A stretch of 5,438 nt of DNA from Spirochaetia bacterium UBA5550 (GCA_002425885.1 DINC01000087.1:775-6212); one strand, 5' to 3'. Shown: positions 1-5,437, numbered from the stretch's first letter. Translations and numbers: made by a program. The notes: generated by a model not told the origin, from the letters alone.

Positions 1-43
1 ATCATATTAACGGTAATAATAGCCCTATATCTTAAGACTTTTT

Positions 44-1177
44 TTAATTATCGGGGCGCTCCTTTATCTTAACATAGAGTTTCCTGATCTCCCTGTTTCT
101 CCATACAGAGATTTCAAGAGTCTCTCCAACCTGTGATTCCTCAACTGACTGCATGAGGTCAGAGGTTTTCCGGATATTTTTATCTTTTACTTTAATAATG
201 ACATCACCCACAAGTATGCCGCCGAGTTTTGCCGGGCTGTTCTTGTTGACCTCTCCTACAAAGGCGCCTTCATTTTTTTCGAGCCCTATCTGTTTAGCAT
301 CCTCATCAGAGATAACAAGAATACTGACGCCAAGGTAGCCTCTCTTCACCTTTTTATGTTTCTGAAGCTGGGAGAGAACAGATTTTGCCGTGTTTACAGG
401 GATTGCAAAACCTATACCCATGTATCCGCCGCTTTTGGAGTAAATCATCCTGTTGATCCCTATAACCTCTCCATAGATATTGATGAGAGGCCCGCCTGAG
501 TTACCGGGATTGATTGAGGCATCTGTCTGGATGTGAGAGCCCCCCATGAAATCAACATCCCTCCTGCCGATGGCGCTTATCACACCAACTGTAAATGTTT
601 TGTCAAGGCCGAAGGGGTTGCCTATGGCGATTGCCCAGTCCCCCACCTGAACTTTGTCTGAATCGCCGAAATAGGCGGGGTTCAGTTTCCCTTTCGGCTC
701 AATTTTAAGGAGGCCGATATCTGTTTTTTCATCTGAGCCCACAACCCTGGCAGCATAGGCCTGACCGTTTATACTTACTGTGATTTTATCAACACCATTG
801 ATTACATGATGGTTTGTGCATATATATCCGTCTTCAGAGATTATAAACCCTGTGCCAAGGCCTGTTCTCCTCTGCACCTGGGACTCTCTCCCTCTGCCGA
901 AAAACTCCCGCATCACAGGATCATCGAAAAAGGGGTTGCGCACCCTGACAAGCTGTTCAGTTGTAATAAACACAACGCTGTCCTTGTAGAGTTCGAATAT
1001 CTTTCTGAATGTTGACTGTATTTCAAATGCCTTTGAGGATTCAGCTTCTGACTTAAGGGGAGATTCACCTGAATTACCAAAAAGTGTCCCTGCGGTGTCT
1101 CTGCTGCATGAAAAGTGATTTATCCCTGCCGCAAGAACAATCAGTATTACCGGTATTATGTATGCTGTTTTTTTCAT
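44..1177 (-). CDS. htrA: HtrA/Deg-family periplasmic serine protease, single PDZ
   Basis: This is an ATP-independent trypsin-like protease of the HtrA/Deg family (MEROPS S1C), which degrades or senses misfolded envelope proteins. The 377 residues begin with a hydrophobic segment (about 6-19), then a Ser/Glu-rich linker and a protease domain (about 55-265). The triad is visible: His124 in CTNHHV, Asp153 in EKTDIGLL and Ser227 in PGNSGGPL. A DegP-like loop NPFFDDP...REFFG lies at 81-93. One PDZ domain follows (about 279-372), with the peptide-binding loop RGYLGV and a conserved GG-ILVGDVI stretch. One PDZ plus an N-terminal anchor resembles DegS in layout, while the loops look more like DegP/DegQ. 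Cys24 follows the hydrophobic stretch, but HFS-C is a poor lipobox, so membrane anchoring and lipidation both remain possible. A good Shine-Dalgarno site supports this start. It follows the lipoprotein gene by 16 nt, so they are probably cotranscribed. No convincing terminator lies in bases 1-43. Confidence 0.95.
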   Translation of the reverse strand: MKKTAYIIPVILIVLAAGINHFSCSRDTAGTLFGNSGESPLKSEAESSKAFEIQSTFRKIFELYKDSVVFITTEQLVRVRNPFFDDPVMREFFGRGRESQVQRRTGLGTGFIISEDGYICTNHHVINGVDKITVSINGQAYAARVVGSDEKTDIGLLKIEPKGKLNPAYFGDSDKVQVGDWAIAIGNPFGLDKTFTVGVISAIGRRDVDFMGGSHIQTDASINPGNSGGPLINIYGEVIGINRMIYSKSGGYMGIGFAIPVNTAKSVLSQLQKHKKVKRGYLGVSILVISDEDAKQIGLEKNEGAFVGEVNKNSPAKLGGILVGDVIIKVKDKNIRKTSDLMQSVEESQVGETLEISVWRNREIRKLYVKIKERPDN

Positions 1178-1186
1178 AAATTATTG

Positions 1187-1193
1187 ACCTCTT
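1187..1193 (-). promoter_or_regulatory. Ribosome binding site of htrA
   Basis: Read on the minus strand this is AAGAGGT, ending 9 nt before the htrA ATG at 1177. It sits inside the 16-nt gap after the lipoprotein stop codon. Its strength settles the htrA start and shows that the protease can be translated independently of the upstream gene. Confidence 0.7.
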
Positions 1194-1406
1194 TTATTCC
1201 ATATCTCTCTGCAGTTTATCAAGTCTCTCTTTTTTCTCACGCTCTTTTTTAAGCTCCTCTCTGAAAATATACCTGTCATCGCGTGAACCGTCATAGTTAA
1301 TAGACTCGATATCAACCATGGGGTGCTCCTTTTTATCCTTGCATGCAGGTATTATTAAGGCCGGAATCAGCAGGAGCAGCATTATTTTTTTCATTATTCT
1401 CTTCAT
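1194..1406 (-). CDS. Small predicted lipoprotein upstream of htrA
   Basis: I do not recognise a family for this 70-residue protein. It has a basic N-terminus (MKRIMKK), a hydrophobic core (about 8-20) and a lipobox-like IPA-C ending at Cys22, so it is predicted to be exported, lipidated and anchored in a membrane. The mature part is only about 49 residues. It opens with a charged KDKKE stretch and ends in a highly charged, probably helical segment (about 49-68, RxELKKEREKKERLDKLQ type) that could form a short coiled coil. The start at 1406 has a weak upstream site (GAAAGAAAG). Met5 (1394) is an alternative that would give a more compact signal peptide. The gene is the first of an apparent two-gene operon with htrA, so a role as partner, adaptor or substrate of the protease is an inference from position only. 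Confidence 0.75.
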   Translation of the reverse strand: MKRIMKKIMLLLLIPALIIPACKDKKEHPMVDIESINYDGSRDDRYIFREELKKEREKKERLDKLQRDME

Positions 1407-1454
1407 CTTTCTTTCAAAATCAGGTCTGGAGTCCTGTTACAGTTCAATATATCA

Positions 1455-1482
1455 ATTATAAAGTATATACAAAAAAATACAA
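1455..1482 (-). promoter_or_regulatory. Putative sigma70 promoter of the lipoprotein-htrA operon
   Basis: On the minus strand a perfect -10 box TATAAT (1455-1460) is preceded, 16 nt upstream, by TTGTAT (1477-1482), which matches the -35 consensus at its TTG. The predicted start of transcription near 1448 gives a leader of about 42 nt before the lipoprotein ATG. The spacer contains a run of seven T residues (1471-1477, overlapping the last base of the -35 box by one). The -35 match is partial, so the -10 box carries most of the call. Confidence 0.5.
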
Positions 1483-1491
1483 ATAATTTTC

Positions 1492-1524
1492 GCCCCCCCT
1501 GGCCCCCCCTGAAAAAAAGGGGGG
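1492..1524. repeat. C-tract tandem repeat with G-tract hairpin in divergent region
   Basis: The 10-mer GCCCCCCCTG occurs twice in perfect tandem (1492-1501 and 1502-1511). It is followed by A7 and G6. CCCCCCT (1504-1510) can pair with AGGGGGG (1518-1524) around a 7-nt loop. No T-tract follows the hairpin on either strand and the flanking genes diverge, so this is not a terminator. It resembles the GCCCCCT-AAA elements at 3231-3320 and may be a degenerate copy of the same dispersed intergenic family. It lies 9 nt upstream of the putative -35 box of the lipoprotein-htrA operon and 80 nt upstream of the Maf gene. Confidence 0.7.
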
Positions 1525-1604
1525 AATGAAATGTAAAGTGAAAACTGAAAATTGTTATTTAAGAACATCTTCAATGACGAAGTATATATAAGGCATAATA
1601 TATC

Positions 1605-3122
1605 ATGAAAGAGTTCACATACAGATTAGAGGACGCAAAAAGCGGCGGTAAAACAATTATCATAAGCCGTGACTGTAAGGAGTTTCCGCTCCACAGCAGG
1701 ATTGATCCTCTGCGGGAGGGGGAGAAAAACGCCCCTGAATTTAATCCGGACAAATATGATCTTCTAATAGTTCTCGGCTGCGGTCTGGGTTATCATCTCA
1801 TGGGGCTAAGGGATAAGGTTTCCGGTTATAAAAAGATTATTGTTATAGATATAATCTCCGGGCTTGAAAGAGATCCGGCAGGGGGAGAGTTCTTTGAGTA
1901 TCTAAGATCATCAGCAAACCTGACATTTATTACGGGTGAGGAGCCGGAGAGAGTTGAGGCGCGTCTTACAGAGATGATTGATCTTAACGCGTACAGAGGT
2001 GTGCAGGTTGTGGAACATACCGGTTCATTCAGATTGTTCACAGAGTATTATGAAGCAGTAAAAAGCTCTGTCAAAAGAATTCTTGATAAGAAGAGCGGTG
2101 ATAAAGCCACAGTCAAAGCCTTCGGCAGCATCTTCCTCCGCAATGCACTTAACAACATGAAGAATATTGACAAGCTTGAGCCTGTTTCATCCCTTGCAGG
2201 GAGATTCAGCGGGAGCAGCGCACTTATTGTTTCTTCCGCTCCCTCAGTTGAAGATTATATTAATGATATAAAGAAGTTCCGTGACAGATTTTATATAATA
2301 GCAGTGGACTCAGCTCTCCCCATGCTTCGTGAACATGGGATTAAACCTGATTTTGCTGTATCAATAGATCCGCAGCATAGAATAGCAGAACATTTTTCAG
2401 GGCATGAGGGGCGTGGTACTCTCCATATTTTTTCCATCGTATCCCCGCCGGCAGTTGTTGAGAGATACGGAGGTTATCTTTCGCTTAACTCTCATCCGGT
2501 TTCGCAGATTATTGAGGAGTTCTATCCCGGCGCAGTGGGCTCAATTGATTCAGGTACAGGGTCTGTGGCTGGTGATGCTTTATGTTTTGCTCTCCTTGCA
2601 GGTTTTGGAAATATCGGCATGACAGGATTTGATTTCTCCTTTTCGCGGAATATAATATATGCAAGGGGGACCTCCTATCAGAAGAGGTATTCTCTCTTTT
2701 TCAATAACAGGTTTGTAACGCCTGAAGGTTTTAATGCCGCTTACATTTTTAGAGGGAGCGGATCACTGAGGGTTCAGGGGAGATACACACGGAGGTCATT
2801 CCTCGGGTACAGGGATTCACTTGTGAAGCTCATCAGTGAGAGATGTGCCGCTCCTCCGGTGATTATAAACAGCAGAGGAATTCCTGTGTCAAAGGGCCGC
2901 TACATGAATATGCAGAAGTTCGCTGAGATCTGCGTAAGCTGTAAAGTTCCCCCGGCTCTGCACCCCGGCAATCATGCAAAATTAAAAGAGATCATTGACA
3001 TTAAACGTATCAATGATTTTCTGGCAAAGGGCGAAGTGAAAGAGGAGCTGCTGAGACACTCACTTGGAACTGAGACGGTTGATAAGAGAGGGGAGAGGTT
3101 CTTCAGAATTGTAAGCGGTTAG
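1605..3122 (+). CDS. Maf/DUF115 family protein (MAF_flag10, MptE-like domain)
   Basis: This 505-residue protein belongs to the Maf family (motility-associated factor, also called DUF115 or 6-hydroxymethylpterin pyrophosphokinase MptE-like). Characterised members transfer nonulosonic acid sugars, such as pseudaminic or legionaminic acid, to flagellin in the cytoplasm. Residues about 50-160 form the Maf N-terminal Rossmann-like part, with the glycine motif LIVLGCGLGYHL (54-65). The central domain runs about 205-360, with LIVSSAPSV (207-215), AVDSALPMLREHGIKPDFAVSIDPQ (233-257, conserved in the family), SGTGSVAGDAL (316-326) and GMTGFDFSF (338-346). The C-terminal 140 residues are less conserved. 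At 505 residues it is shorter than the Maf proteins of about 600-700 residues near flagellin genes, and no flagellin or sugar-synthesis gene is in the window. The target could therefore be flagellin elsewhere or another substrate. The start at 1605 has only a weak AAGG 11 nt upstream. The gene is divergent from the htrA operon. Confidence 0.85.
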   Translation: MKEFTYRLEDAKSGGKTIIISRDCKEFPLHSRIDPLREGEKNAPEFNPDKYDLLIVLGCGLGYHLMGLRDKVSGYKKIIVIDIISGLERDPAGGEFFEYLRSSANLTFITGEEPERVEARLTEMIDLNAYRGVQVVEHTGSFRLFTEYYEAVKSSVKRILDKKSGDKATVKAFGSIFLRNALNNMKNIDKLEPVSSLAGRFSGSSALIVSSAPSVEDYINDIKKFRDRFYIIAVDSALPMLREHGIKPDFAVSIDPQHRIAEHFSGHEGRGTLHIFSIVSPPAVVERYGGYLSLNSHPVSQIIEEFYPGAVGSIDSGTGSVAGDALCFALLAGFGNIGMTGFDFSFSRNIIYARGTSYQKRYSLFFNNRFVTPEGFNAAYIFRGSGSLRVQGRYTRRSFLGYRDSLVKLISERCAAPPVIINSRGIPVSKGRYMNMQKFAEICVSCKVPPALHPGNHAKLKEIIDIKRINDFLAKGEVKEELLRHSLGTETVDKRGERFFRIVSG

Positions 3123-3165
3123 TTTATTACGGGAGAAAAACCTGTTCATTTAGACGACTGCAGTG

Positions 3166-3207
3166 CCGTATGTCATTCCGAACGAATGTGAGGAATCTGT
3201 TTTACGG
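3166..3207. repeat. GTCATTCC...GGAATC-type dispersed palindromic repeat
   Basis: The outer arms CCGTA (3166-3170) and TACGG (3203-3207) enclose inner arms ATTCC (3175-3179) and GGAAT (3192-3196), giving a stem with an internal loop. The core at 3171-3200 (TGTCATTCCG, then AACGAATGTGAGGAATC) matches, from memory, a short intergenic repeat type found in many unrelated bacterial genomes. A third related string, ATTACGGC at 3222-3229, could compete for the left arm. Confidence 0.65.
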
Positions 3208-3230
3208 AGTTATAATAGCACATTACGGCC

Positions 3231-3260
3231 AGCCCCCTAAATCTACCCCAGGAGTACTTT
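3231..3260. repeat. GC-rich intergenic repeat, degenerate copy
   Basis: This 30-bp element begins AGCCCCCTAAATC and ends GTACTTT. It matches the element at 3290-3319 at 24 of 30 positions by direct comparison. The substitutions fall in the central palindrome, where CCCCCGGAGGGGG has decayed to TACCCCAGGAGT, so it no longer folds well. It is a diverged relative of the intact copy downstream. Confidence 0.7.
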
Positions 3261-3289
3261 GTCGCTACGCTTGGGCGCCCCGGAGGGTA

Positions 3290-3320
3290 AGCCCCCTAAA
3301 TCCCCCGGAGGGGGACTTTA
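3290..3320. repeat. GC-rich intergenic repeat, intact palindromic copy
   Basis: The element begins AGCCCCCTAAA and continues into a strong hairpin: TCCCCC (3301-3306), loop GGA, GGGGGA (3310-3315). AAA before and CTTT after the stem can extend it with one bulged base. The CCCCCTAAATCCCCC...GGGGGACTTT pattern is a familiar dispersed intergenic motif in several bacterial phyla (from memory). The sequence between the two copies (3261-3289) contains GGGCGCCC and CCGGAGGG, so it may be a fused partial copy. It could end transcription from the Maf gene, but the T-run after it is only three bases. Confidence 0.7.
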
Positions 3321-3329
3321 TAAATGTAT

Positions 3330-3346
3330 TGATTAATAAATAATCA
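3330..3346. repeat. AT-rich inverted repeat upstream of the MATE gene
   Basis: TGATTA (3330-3335) and TAATCA (3341-3346) form a perfect 6-bp inverted repeat around ATAAA. It lies just after the GC-rich repeat and 140 nt before the MATE start, upstream of the weak promoter candidate. A transcription-factor operator is possible, but an AT-rich repeat of this size can also arise by chance. Confidence 0.35.
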
Positions 3347-3485
3347 GGCCTTTTCTAAACCAATAATAAACAGATATAGTTTATAAAATAAAAGCAATAT
3401 ATATCAAAAGAGGAGCAAATCCGGCATAGAATTAAAAACCTCCTGCACTTACAACAAAACAGACCAGAATTCAAATTCAGTAATT

Positions 3486-4874
3486 ATGACGGACAATATT
3501 ATGATACAAAAAATCAGATCAATATACCAGGGGAAAGGGGGAGTGGCTGAGATGCTTGCCATTGCCATCCCCATGATCATTTCAACAGCCTGCGATGGTG
3601 TAATGACATTTACAGACAGGTTCTTTCTTGCAAAGCTTGGCCCTGAGCAGATGAATGCAGCAATGGGTGGAGGTGTGATGCTCCAGACCCTTATGTTTTT
3701 TTTCGTGGGGCTTGTGGGGTATTCAACTGCGCTTTCAGCTCAATATTACGGCTCCGGCAAAAGGGAGTTTGCCCCTGTTGCAGCATTCCAGTCGATGCTT
3801 GTTGTAGCTGCATCATATCCCGTAATCCTTGCTCTTGTCCCCTTTGTGAAGTATCTCTTTACCGTGATGGGCGTTCCTGAATCGCAGATAGGGTATCAGT
3901 GTGATTATGTTGATGTGCTGGCTCTGGGGGTTTTCCCCGCTCTGATGCGTCATGCCCTGAGCTGTTACTTTTCCGGTATAGGGCGCACAAAGGTTGTGAT
4001 GTTCGCGACACTGACAGCCATGGTTGTCAATGTCGCGCTTGATTATATATTAATCTTCGGTAATTTCGGCGCCCCTGCTCTTGGGATTAAGGGCGCTGCA
4101 ACTGCAACAATTTGCGGCAGCATATCCGCTGTGATGATACTGGCCTATGCCTACTTCAGGAGGGAGCACAGGGCAGAGTTCAGCGTTATGAAATCATTCA
4201 GGTTCGATTCAACTGTGATGAAGCAGCTTCTCTATTTCGGGTATCCTGCGGGTGTGGAGTTTTTCCTTAACTTCTGCGCGTTTTCACTTATGATTCTGAT
4301 TTTCCATTCACAGGGTGATGCTGTTGCCACTGCCAGCACAATTATGTTCAACTGGGATCTTGTTGCATTTATTCCCCTCCTGGGAATTGAGATTGCTGTG
4401 ATAAGTTTAGTGGGGAGATACATGGGAGCAGGGGAGCCTGACATTGCGCACAGGTCTGCTATGTCGGGTATACGCACAGGTATATGGTACTCCTGCCTTA
4501 TGCTTGTTGCATTTGTGTTTCTCCCGGAAATTCTTGTGAATGTTTTCCGCCCGGAAGGGGAGAGCGCTGTTTTTGACAGCGCAGTTCCAACGGCAGTTAC
4601 AATGATCAGAGTAGCTTCGGTTTATGTTCTTGCTGAATCTATGATGGTTGCGCTCATCGGCGCGCTCCGCGGAGCAGGGGACACCCACTGGACAATGATG
4701 GCATCTGTCACTTTTCACTGGTGTTCAGTGCCTGTGCTTTACGTGATGTTCAACTGGTTCGATTTGTCTGCGGTTTCAGTATGGTCAGCGCTTGTAGCCG
4801 GTTTTATGTGTTTCTGCGTTGTTCTTTTTTTCAGGTACAGGAGCGGGAAGTGGAGAGAGATTAAGGTGGTGTGA
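3486..4874 (+). CDS. MATE family efflux transporter
   Basis: This inner-membrane antiporter of the multidrug and toxic compound extrusion family (MatE, NorM-like) would export cationic compounds in exchange for Na+ or H+. Its 462 residues match the family length and give about 12 hydrophobic helices in two halves. Family hallmarks are visible: EMLAIAIPMIIS and FTDRFFLAKLGPEQ in helix 1 (Asp44 corresponds to the conserved ion-linked acidic residue), SGIGRTKVVMFATL (163-176), VNVALDYILIFGNFGAPALGIKGAATATI (181-209), GYPAGVE opening the second half (252-258) and GALRGAGDT (392-400). The substrate cannot be read from the sequence. The ATG at 3486 has no clear Shine-Dalgarno site. Met6 (3501) has GGA 7 nt before it, and a strong GGGGGAG precedes Met23 (3552). 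I keep the long form because the GKGGVAEML stretch before helix 1 resembles the conserved N-terminus of one MATE subgroup. It stands alone, with its stop 2 nt from a convergent gene. Confidence 0.93.
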   Translation: MTDNIMIQKIRSIYQGKGGVAEMLAIAIPMIISTACDGVMTFTDRFFLAKLGPEQMNAAMGGGVMLQTLMFFFVGLVGYSTALSAQYYGSGKREFAPVAAFQSMLVVAASYPVILALVPFVKYLFTVMGVPESQIGYQCDYVDVLALGVFPALMRHALSCYFSGIGRTKVVMFATLTAMVVNVALDYILIFGNFGAPALGIKGAATATICGSISAVMILAYAYFRREHRAEFSVMKSFRFDSTVMKQLLYFGYPAGVEFFLNFCAFSLMILIFHSQGDAVATASTIMFNWDLVAFIPLLGIEIAVISLVGRYMGAGEPDIAHRSAMSGIRTGIWYSCLMLVAFVFLPEILVNVFRPEGESAVFDSAVPTAVTMIRVASVYVLAESMMVALIGALRGAGDTHWTMMASVTFHWCSVPVLYVMFNWFDLSAVSVWSALVAGFMCFCVVLFFRYRSGKWREIKVV

Positions 4875-4876
4875 GG

Positions 4877-5050
4877 TTATATTTCGGATCTGCGGAGCTT
4901 TTCCCGGAACTTCTTTTCTTTATCAGTCAGTACCATATCTGTAAATTCGGTTATTTCCTGAAGCCATAAAAGTTTCTCTTCTGTTGAGAGCTTCATGTAT
5001 TCCTTAATTTTGTCATCTTCAATGGTGTAGCTGTATCCGTAATTACTCAT
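4877..5050 (-). CDS. 57-residue companion of the nucleotidyltransferase
   Basis: This short soluble protein starts MSNYGYSYTIEDDK and has the core MKLSTEEKLLWLQEITEF (19-36), then a Lys/Arg/Glu-rich end (KEKKFREKLRR). The pattern 'L-s-x-EEKL-x-WL-EE-x-x-F ... K-R...' resembles small helical proteins that I recall being encoded beside DUF6036/AbiEii-like nucleotidyltransferases; this is from memory and not checked. The ATG overlaps the end of the NTase gene by 8 nt (ATGAGTAA), so translation is probably coupled. GGAGAG 5 nt upstream supports the start. The stop is 2 nt from the MATE stop on the other strand. Function is unknown; a partner in a toxin-antitoxin-like pair is the likeliest guess. 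Confidence 0.7.
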   Translation of the reverse strand: MSNYGYSYTIEDDKIKEYMKLSTEEKLLWLQEITEFTDMVLTDKEKKFREKLRRSEI

Positions 5051-5246
5051 TATTGCTCTCCATGAAGAGGCGGAGTTTTTCCAGTACTGAATTTACAAGG
5101 TCTATATTTTCTCTGTCAAGAGAGATGATTATATCGATATCCTGAGTGACACGGGGTATTCCATGAAGGTTTACAGATAGTCCCCCTGCAATCATATATC
5201 TGATTCCGCTGGTATGGAATTCTTTTAATAAATCGAAATAATACAT
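5043..5246 (-). CDS. Truncated nucleotidyltransferase (AbiEii/MNT-like, DUF6036 type)
   Basis: The 67 residues carry the N-terminal part of a polymerase-beta-type nucleotidyltransferase: YMIAGGLSVNLHGIPR (17-32) then VTQDIDIII (33-41). This shows the GG-S signature (Gly21, Gly22, Ser24) and the first two catalytic acidic residues, Asp36 and Asp38. Relatives of this type usually run to roughly 150-190 residues and supply a third carboxylate in a later strand. Here homology appears to stop near VLEKL (54-58), and the frame ends MESNNE directly over the next gene. The C-terminal half and third carboxylate are therefore missing, and no other frame before the companion gene supplies them. It may be a deletion remnant or a non-catalytic form. 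GGAAGAG lies just upstream of the ATG. Related families act as antitoxins that nucleotidylate or AMPylate a partner, or as AbiEii-type toxins. Confidence 0.75.
   Translation of the reverse strand: MYYFDLLKEFHTSGIRYMIAGGLSVNLHGIPRVTQDIDIIISLDRENIDLVNSVLEKLRLFMESNNE
5056..5061 (-). promoter_or_regulatory. Ribosome binding site of the companion gene, inside the NTase end
   Basis: On the minus strand GGAGAG ends 5 nt before the ATG at 5050. It lies in the last codons of the NTase (Met-Glu-Ser), so the terminal NTase codons double as the translation signal for the next gene. Confidence 0.6.
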
Positions 5247-5437
5247 CTCTCTTCCGGTGTCCTCATGTTAAAATAGAATTTCATCCGGAAGTATTTGTCA
5301 ATAAATCTTTCAGGTGTTCTAATTATGACTGAGAGCCTTCTGATTGAAATTGTATCAGCGCTGATGTAGAAAATATTGAAATCAACTGAATCTGTGTTGG
5401 TTTCAATATGATTTGTATTGAATTCAACTGAATCTGT
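5225..5437 (-). CDS. Possible partial open frame entering from the right edge
   Basis: A minus-strand frame is open from the window edge for 70 codons and stops at 5225-5227, overlapping the NTase start by 22 nt. Its first 28 residues read as two 14-residue repeats beginning TDSVEFN and TDSVDFN. The rest (RRLSVIIRTPERFIDKYF...) matches nothing I know. No start is visible, a second frame is also open for part of the stretch, and a good promoter for the NTase gene lies within it. It may be noncoding. Confidence 0.22.
   Translation of the reverse strand, partial: TDSVEFNTNHIETNTDSVDFNIFYISADTISIRRLSVIIRTPERFIDKYFRMKFYFNMRTPEERCIISIY
5251..5291. repeat. Inverted repeat spanning the putative NTase promoter
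   Basis: CTTCCGG (5251-5257) and CCGGAAG (5285-5291) are exact 7-bp inverted arms with 34 bp centre to centre, about three helical turns. One arm falls between the -35 and -10 boxes of the putative promoter and the other overlaps the NTase ribosome binding site. This could be a paired operator, as in autoregulated toxin-antitoxin operons. A chance match of this size is not rare. Confidence 0.35.
5272..5301 (-). promoter_or_regulatory. Putative sigma70 promoter of the NTase-companion pair
   Basis: On the minus strand a perfect -35 box TTGACA (5296-5301) is followed after 18 nt by TCTATT (5272-5277), a 4 of 6 match to TATAAT. Transcription would begin near 5265, giving a leader of about 18 nt that contains the GGAAGAG ribosome site. 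The perfect -35 and sensible distances support it; the -10 box is mediocre. Confidence 0.42.
5354..5365. repeat. 12-bp perfect palindrome
   Basis: ATCAGCGCTGAT is a perfect palindrome about 55 bp upstream of the putative -35 box of the NTase pair and 8 bp before the tandem repeats. It could be a dimeric protein-binding site. No matching second copy was seen in the window. Confidence 0.4.

Larger units (their letters stand above)
3123..3485. other. Gene-free intergenic region with repeat mosaic and MATE leader
   Basis: I see no credible gene in this stretch. The left part (3163-3320) is filled with dispersed palindromic repeats, listed separately. The right part (3321-3485) is AT-rich and should hold the promoter and leader of the MATE gene. 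A weak candidate is TTTCTA (3352-3357), 17 nt, then TATAGT (3375-3380). AGGAG at 3411-3415 looks like a Shine-Dalgarno site, but no start codon follows at a usable distance. It could pair with CTCCT at 3440-3444. No standard terminator with a T-tract was found after the Maf gene; the palindromic repeats may do that job. Confidence 0.6.

Noticed and set aside
30..37. TCTTAAGA palindrome downstream of htrA as a terminator
   Set aside because: The 8-bp self-complementary stretch has no loop, is AT-rich and would not form a stable hairpin before a T-tract on the minus strand.
806..1015. A 69-codon plus-strand frame opposite the htrA N-terminal half
   Set aside because: It lies antisense to the catalytic His region of a clear HtrA protease, has no recognisable domain, and is a shadow of that gene.
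1504..1524. G/C hairpin read as a Rho-independent terminator
   Set aside because: The flanking genes diverge from this region, and neither strand has a T-tract directly after the stem.
3170..3343. A 57-codon plus-strand open frame (begins MSFRTNVRNL) in the Maf-MATE intergenic region
   Set aside because: It lies wholly within the dispersed palindromic repeats, has no ribosome site and has a repeat-derived composition rich in Pro and Arg. It looks like a spurious frame created by the repeats.
3404..3427. A 7-codon minus-strand mini frame preceded by AGGAGG
   Set aside because: Too short to support, with no following gene on that strand nearby to which it could be a leader; the AGGAGG is the complement of the CCTCCT in the MATE leader.
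4407..4718. A 103-codon antisense frame with many Cys and His residues inside the MATE gene
   Set aside because: It is fully contained in a well-supported MATE coding region on the other strand. Its Cys/His content follows from the complementary codons and it matches no family.
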